Positions 40,439-42,876 of a stretch of DNA of 42,876 bases are shown piece after piece. The notes beneath the pieces were generated by a model that searched no databases, was not told the origin of the DNA, and worked only from the letters and a program-made list of their open reading frames with translations. Position numbers and translations under genes: made by a program. The stretch's first letter is position 1. Each line of letters opens with the position of its first letter. Origin of the DNA: Bacteroidales bacterium. Lineage in GTDB: Bacteria; Bacteroidota; Bacteroidia; Bacteroidales; UBA932. The stretch lies in assembly GCA_017458145.1 (NCBI GenBank), contig JAFTGA010000057.1, positions 1 through 42,876 of the forward strand. Direction: 5' to 3'.

Positions 40439-42876
40439 CTACAGTCGGTTGCGTTCACTTTGTCCAGCATGACTGCCTTTATATCGGCTGCGAGTAGCAT
40501 TGAATCGCCAAGAGAGGTCGATGCCAATGCGTCGGCTGTCGTTATACTGGCGGAACTGAGTACGCATATTGATGCCGCTATAAGCGGTCATTTCCGTGTA
40601 CTGAGTATGCAGAAGGTCGTTGACAAGAATGGCGACAGTGAGGCTCTTGTCTTTTAGGAACTGCTTGCTGAGACGTATGTTGAGACTGCCCGTAGTCTTT
40701 GTTTGGGCGCATCGAGTTTCGTTATAGGGGCTTAAATTGCCCTTGATATTCAGTAGCCATGAGTGAGGCAGTGTAAAGGTGTTGTCGAGCGTGAAACTGG
40801 AGATGAGACCATTCCACTTGTGGGTGATGCCAAGGGCTTCCACATCTTCATCAGCGAACCCCAGCCCGACAGTATAGTTCATCTGCCAGATGCCGATTTT
40901 CGGCGAGAAATTCAGCTCTATGCCGTATTCCTGACACTTGGGCGAGTTTCGATAGTCCATAATCATCACACCGGGATGGTTGATGTCATCGTAGGCTGTC
41001 TGGAAGGAACGTATGAGATTTTGGGTATATTGATAGTACGCCTCAACATAAAACCATTTCCAATTGGATGACCATGACAATTGCTGTGTCGTTTGTGGCT
41101 GCAACAGCGGGTTGCCCGTGTCGTACTCATACTTGCTTCGGTAGTTGATAGCGGAAGACAATAGATTATAAGATGGGTTTTGACGAGCCGTGAAGAAGGA
41201 GAGTTTGTGTGTCCAGTCACCAGAGTTATACGTGACCGAGGCACGGGGAATGAACACATGGTAGTTGGGGCTCATTTCGTCATCTTGCTGTCCGTTGTAG
41301 TCGTAGCGGTTGTGTTCGTTCTGCCAGCGTAGCCCGGCATTGAAGGAGAACTTGCCGAGATGGAGAGCATAGTTTGCAAAGAGCGACCACATGGCGGTCT
41401 GTTGGTGAACACTATTGTCGGCAGAGAAGCCACTTTGCGTAAAATCGCTCGTGCGGTCAACGGCAGATGCCTCCTCCCCGAAAGTCAGGTTCCCCTTTGG
41501 GACTGGTGCGGTTATGACAAGTTTCTCTGCAATAAGCTGGTTCTCCGTGTTAGTCTGGCTGCTGACGGTCGTGGAACCTTCCGTGCCGCCGCTCATGTCG
41601 GAAACACTATGAGCATTATAGAAATCGGTACTGAAGTCAAGCTTCCATTTGCCCACCTCGCCAACATAGTAGGCATTTACGGTGTGTGTCATCCGGGGCT
41701 TCCCCAGAGTTGTCGTCACACTATGTCCGCCATCGACAAGCGTGCCGTCCTGCCACACCTGCTCGTCGAAGGTGCGCTGGGTCTTGAAATCACCGATATA
41801 GTTGTTTGCAGTGTAGGTCAGGCCAATGGAGTGGTGGTCGTTAATTTCCCAGTTCCAACCGAGGTCAGCAAAGTAGTATTTCACCCGGGAGAGCCACTCG
41901 GCGGATTTCTCATAATCCCACAAGGATGAGGCCTGTAACTGGTCGTTGGAGGTGGCAGTGATGAGGCTGTTGTTATCCGTAAAGTAGCCACGGGCGAAGA
42001 AGTCCATACCATTTCGGGTGCGGTAATTCAGCGAAACATTGGCACTCTCATAGTGTTCTTGTCCTTGACGGTATGCTGCGGAGAAATTGCCACTCCATCC
42101 TTCTCCCGCCTTACGGACTGTCCTGAGCTTAATCACTGACGTAACATTGGCACCATATTCAGGGCCGGGGTTGGTGATAATCTCGGCGGAGAGGATTTCA
42201 TCGGCACGCAAGCGGTCAAGTTCTTCCTCGTCACGCACTTTCTTGTTGTTGATGTAGATTTCCGGTTTGCCATGACCGGCTATCTCGCCGTTGCTCATCA
42301 TCAGAGGCAGGTGGGTCAGCATCTCAGTGACTGAACCGAATTGTTTTAATGGTGTGCCCTGCACATTAGCGACAAGCGAGCCATTCTTGCTTTGAACAAG
42401 TTGCGGTCGCTCAGCGGTGACGGTCGTTCCTTGCAGTTCAAAAGATTCCGGTTCCATCCGTATCGTTCCCGCATACTCCGTTTCGCACAGCATCCAGTGC
42501 TCTTTGTAACCAATCAACGAAATTTTGGCAAGAACCGGCATCATCTCCACCGGAATCACAAATATCCCGCTGTCATTGCTGACACCTCCATTAAGGAAGG
42601 TCGAATCCTGCGGCGTGTATAGCGCGACTGTAGCATAAACGACCGGCTCCCCGGTCTCGTCAACCAGTCGGCCCCGCAGATGGCTGTCTGTTTTATGGGT
42701 ACACTCCACGGTTATCAGGGAATCCGCAACAGAAACTCGCATAGGATAGAACCCGACCACCTGGCGCACGGCATCCGGAACGGTCTGATTCTGAATGCTG
42801 GTCGATACGCGAAAGTCCTCCAGTTCGTTGTAGATGAAGTTCACATCGTACCTTGAAGTGGCATCGTTCAATGTGC
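40439..42876 (-). CDS. TonB-dependent receptor with STN-like N-terminal domain, partial
   Basis: The gene runs off the right edge, so its signal peptide and true start are not seen; about 812 residues are present. An STN-like domain (FIYNELEDFRVSTSIQNQTV) comes first, then a carboxypeptidase-regulatory-like domain (LRGRLVDETGEPVVYATVAL), a plug (GSVTEMLTHLPLMMSNGEIA) and an outer membrane barrel of the OMP_b-brl_3 kind that ends in a soluble-looking basic tail. An STN domain often means cell-surface signalling to an anti-sigma factor, but none is in view. The base composition is less GC-rich than the PUL. The substrate is unknown. Confidence 0.88.
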   Translation of the reverse strand, partial: TLNDATSRYDVNFIYNELEDFRVSTSIQNQTVPDAVRQVVGFYPMRVSVADSLITVECTHKTDSHLRGRLVDETGEPVVYATVALYTPQDSTFLNGGVSNDSGIFVIPVEMMPVLAKISLIGYKEHWMLCETEYAGTIRMEPESFELQGTTVTAERPQLVQSKNGSLVANVQGTPLKQFGSVTEMLTHLPLMMSNGEIAGHGKPEIYINNKKVRDEEELDRLRADEILSAEIITNPGPEYGANVTSVIKLRTVRKAGEGWSGNFSAAYRQGQEHYESANVSLNYRTRNGMDFFARGYFTDNNSLITATSNDQLQASSLWDYEKSAEWLSRVKYYFADLGWNWEINDHHSIGLTYTANNYIGDFKTQRTFDEQVWQDGTLVDGGHSVTTTLGKPRMTHTVNAYYVGEVGKWKLDFSTDFYNAHSVSDMSGGTEGSTTVSSQTNTENQLIAEKLVITAPVPKGNLTFGEEASAVDRTSDFTQSGFSADNSVHQQTAMWSLFANYALHLGKFSFNAGLRWQNEHNRYDYNGQQDDEMSPNYHVFIPRASVTYNSGDWTHKLSFFTARQNPSYNLLSSAINYRSKYEYDTGNPLLQPQTTQQLSWSSNWKWFYVEAYYQYTQNLIRSFQTAYDDINHPGVMIMDYRNSPKCQEYGIELNFSPKIGIWQMNYTVGLGFADEDVEALGITHKWNGLISSFTLDNTFTLPHSWLLNIKGNLSPYNETRCAQTKTTGSLNIRLSKQFLKDKSLTVAILVNDLLHTQYTEMTAYSGINMRTQFRQYNDSRRIGIDLSWRFNATRSRYKGSHAGQSERNRL

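Overview
The window comes from a high-GC member of the Bacteroidales, probably from a gut or rumen-like habitat. The evidence is a SusC/SusD pair with a hybrid two-component regulator, promoters of the Bacteroidetes type (TAnnTTTG at -7), a 48-nt type II-C-like CRISPR repeat, and BT4734-like primase genes. Protein-level reading does not allow a genus call.

Layout. Positions 1-503 are the end of a CRISPR array whose cas genes lie outside the window; its last, decayed repeat runs into the stop codon of mltG. From 1574 to about 20410 there is a polysaccharide utilization locus (PUL): a hybrid two-component regulator (HTCS), SusC, SusD, a GH3 beta-glycosidase, one type-B carboxylesterase and four CE1-like esterases, plus a secreted protein with two EF-hand-like loops. 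The locus is very rich in esterases and has no visible endo-glycanase, so it looks built to deacylate and then finish off acylated plant oligosaccharides or hydroxycinnamate conjugates. A TGAACAT box lies 49-50 bp from the -7 box of five PUL promoters, which suggests one regulon under the HTCS.

From 20391 to 29679 the genes are core-type: a LysM glucosaminidase, a shortened RNase Z, ribosomal protein S1, RecR, and a four-gene TolC / membrane-fusion / ABC ATPase / permease exporter whose permease has lost most of its second half.

From about 29761 to about 40240 lies an integrated element. It carries a four-HTH regulator overlapping a tyrosine recombinase, an unknown gene, a small HTH protein, a BT4734-type PrimPol, a DUF3987 helicase-like protein and an N-acetylmuramoyl-L-alanine amidase (the last three joined by ATGA overlaps), then a PstI/BsuBI-type restriction-modification pair and the N-terminal stub of a WYL regulator. 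No relaxase, capsid or terminase is seen. CTTTACAC sites occur at both ends, and two matching blocks of TGATGGAA iterons sit inside the helicase gene and near the right end. This replication-competent but apparently transfer-deficient, defence-carrying element is the best candidate for an undescribed system here. The window ends inside a TonB-dependent receptor with an N-terminal STN-like domain.
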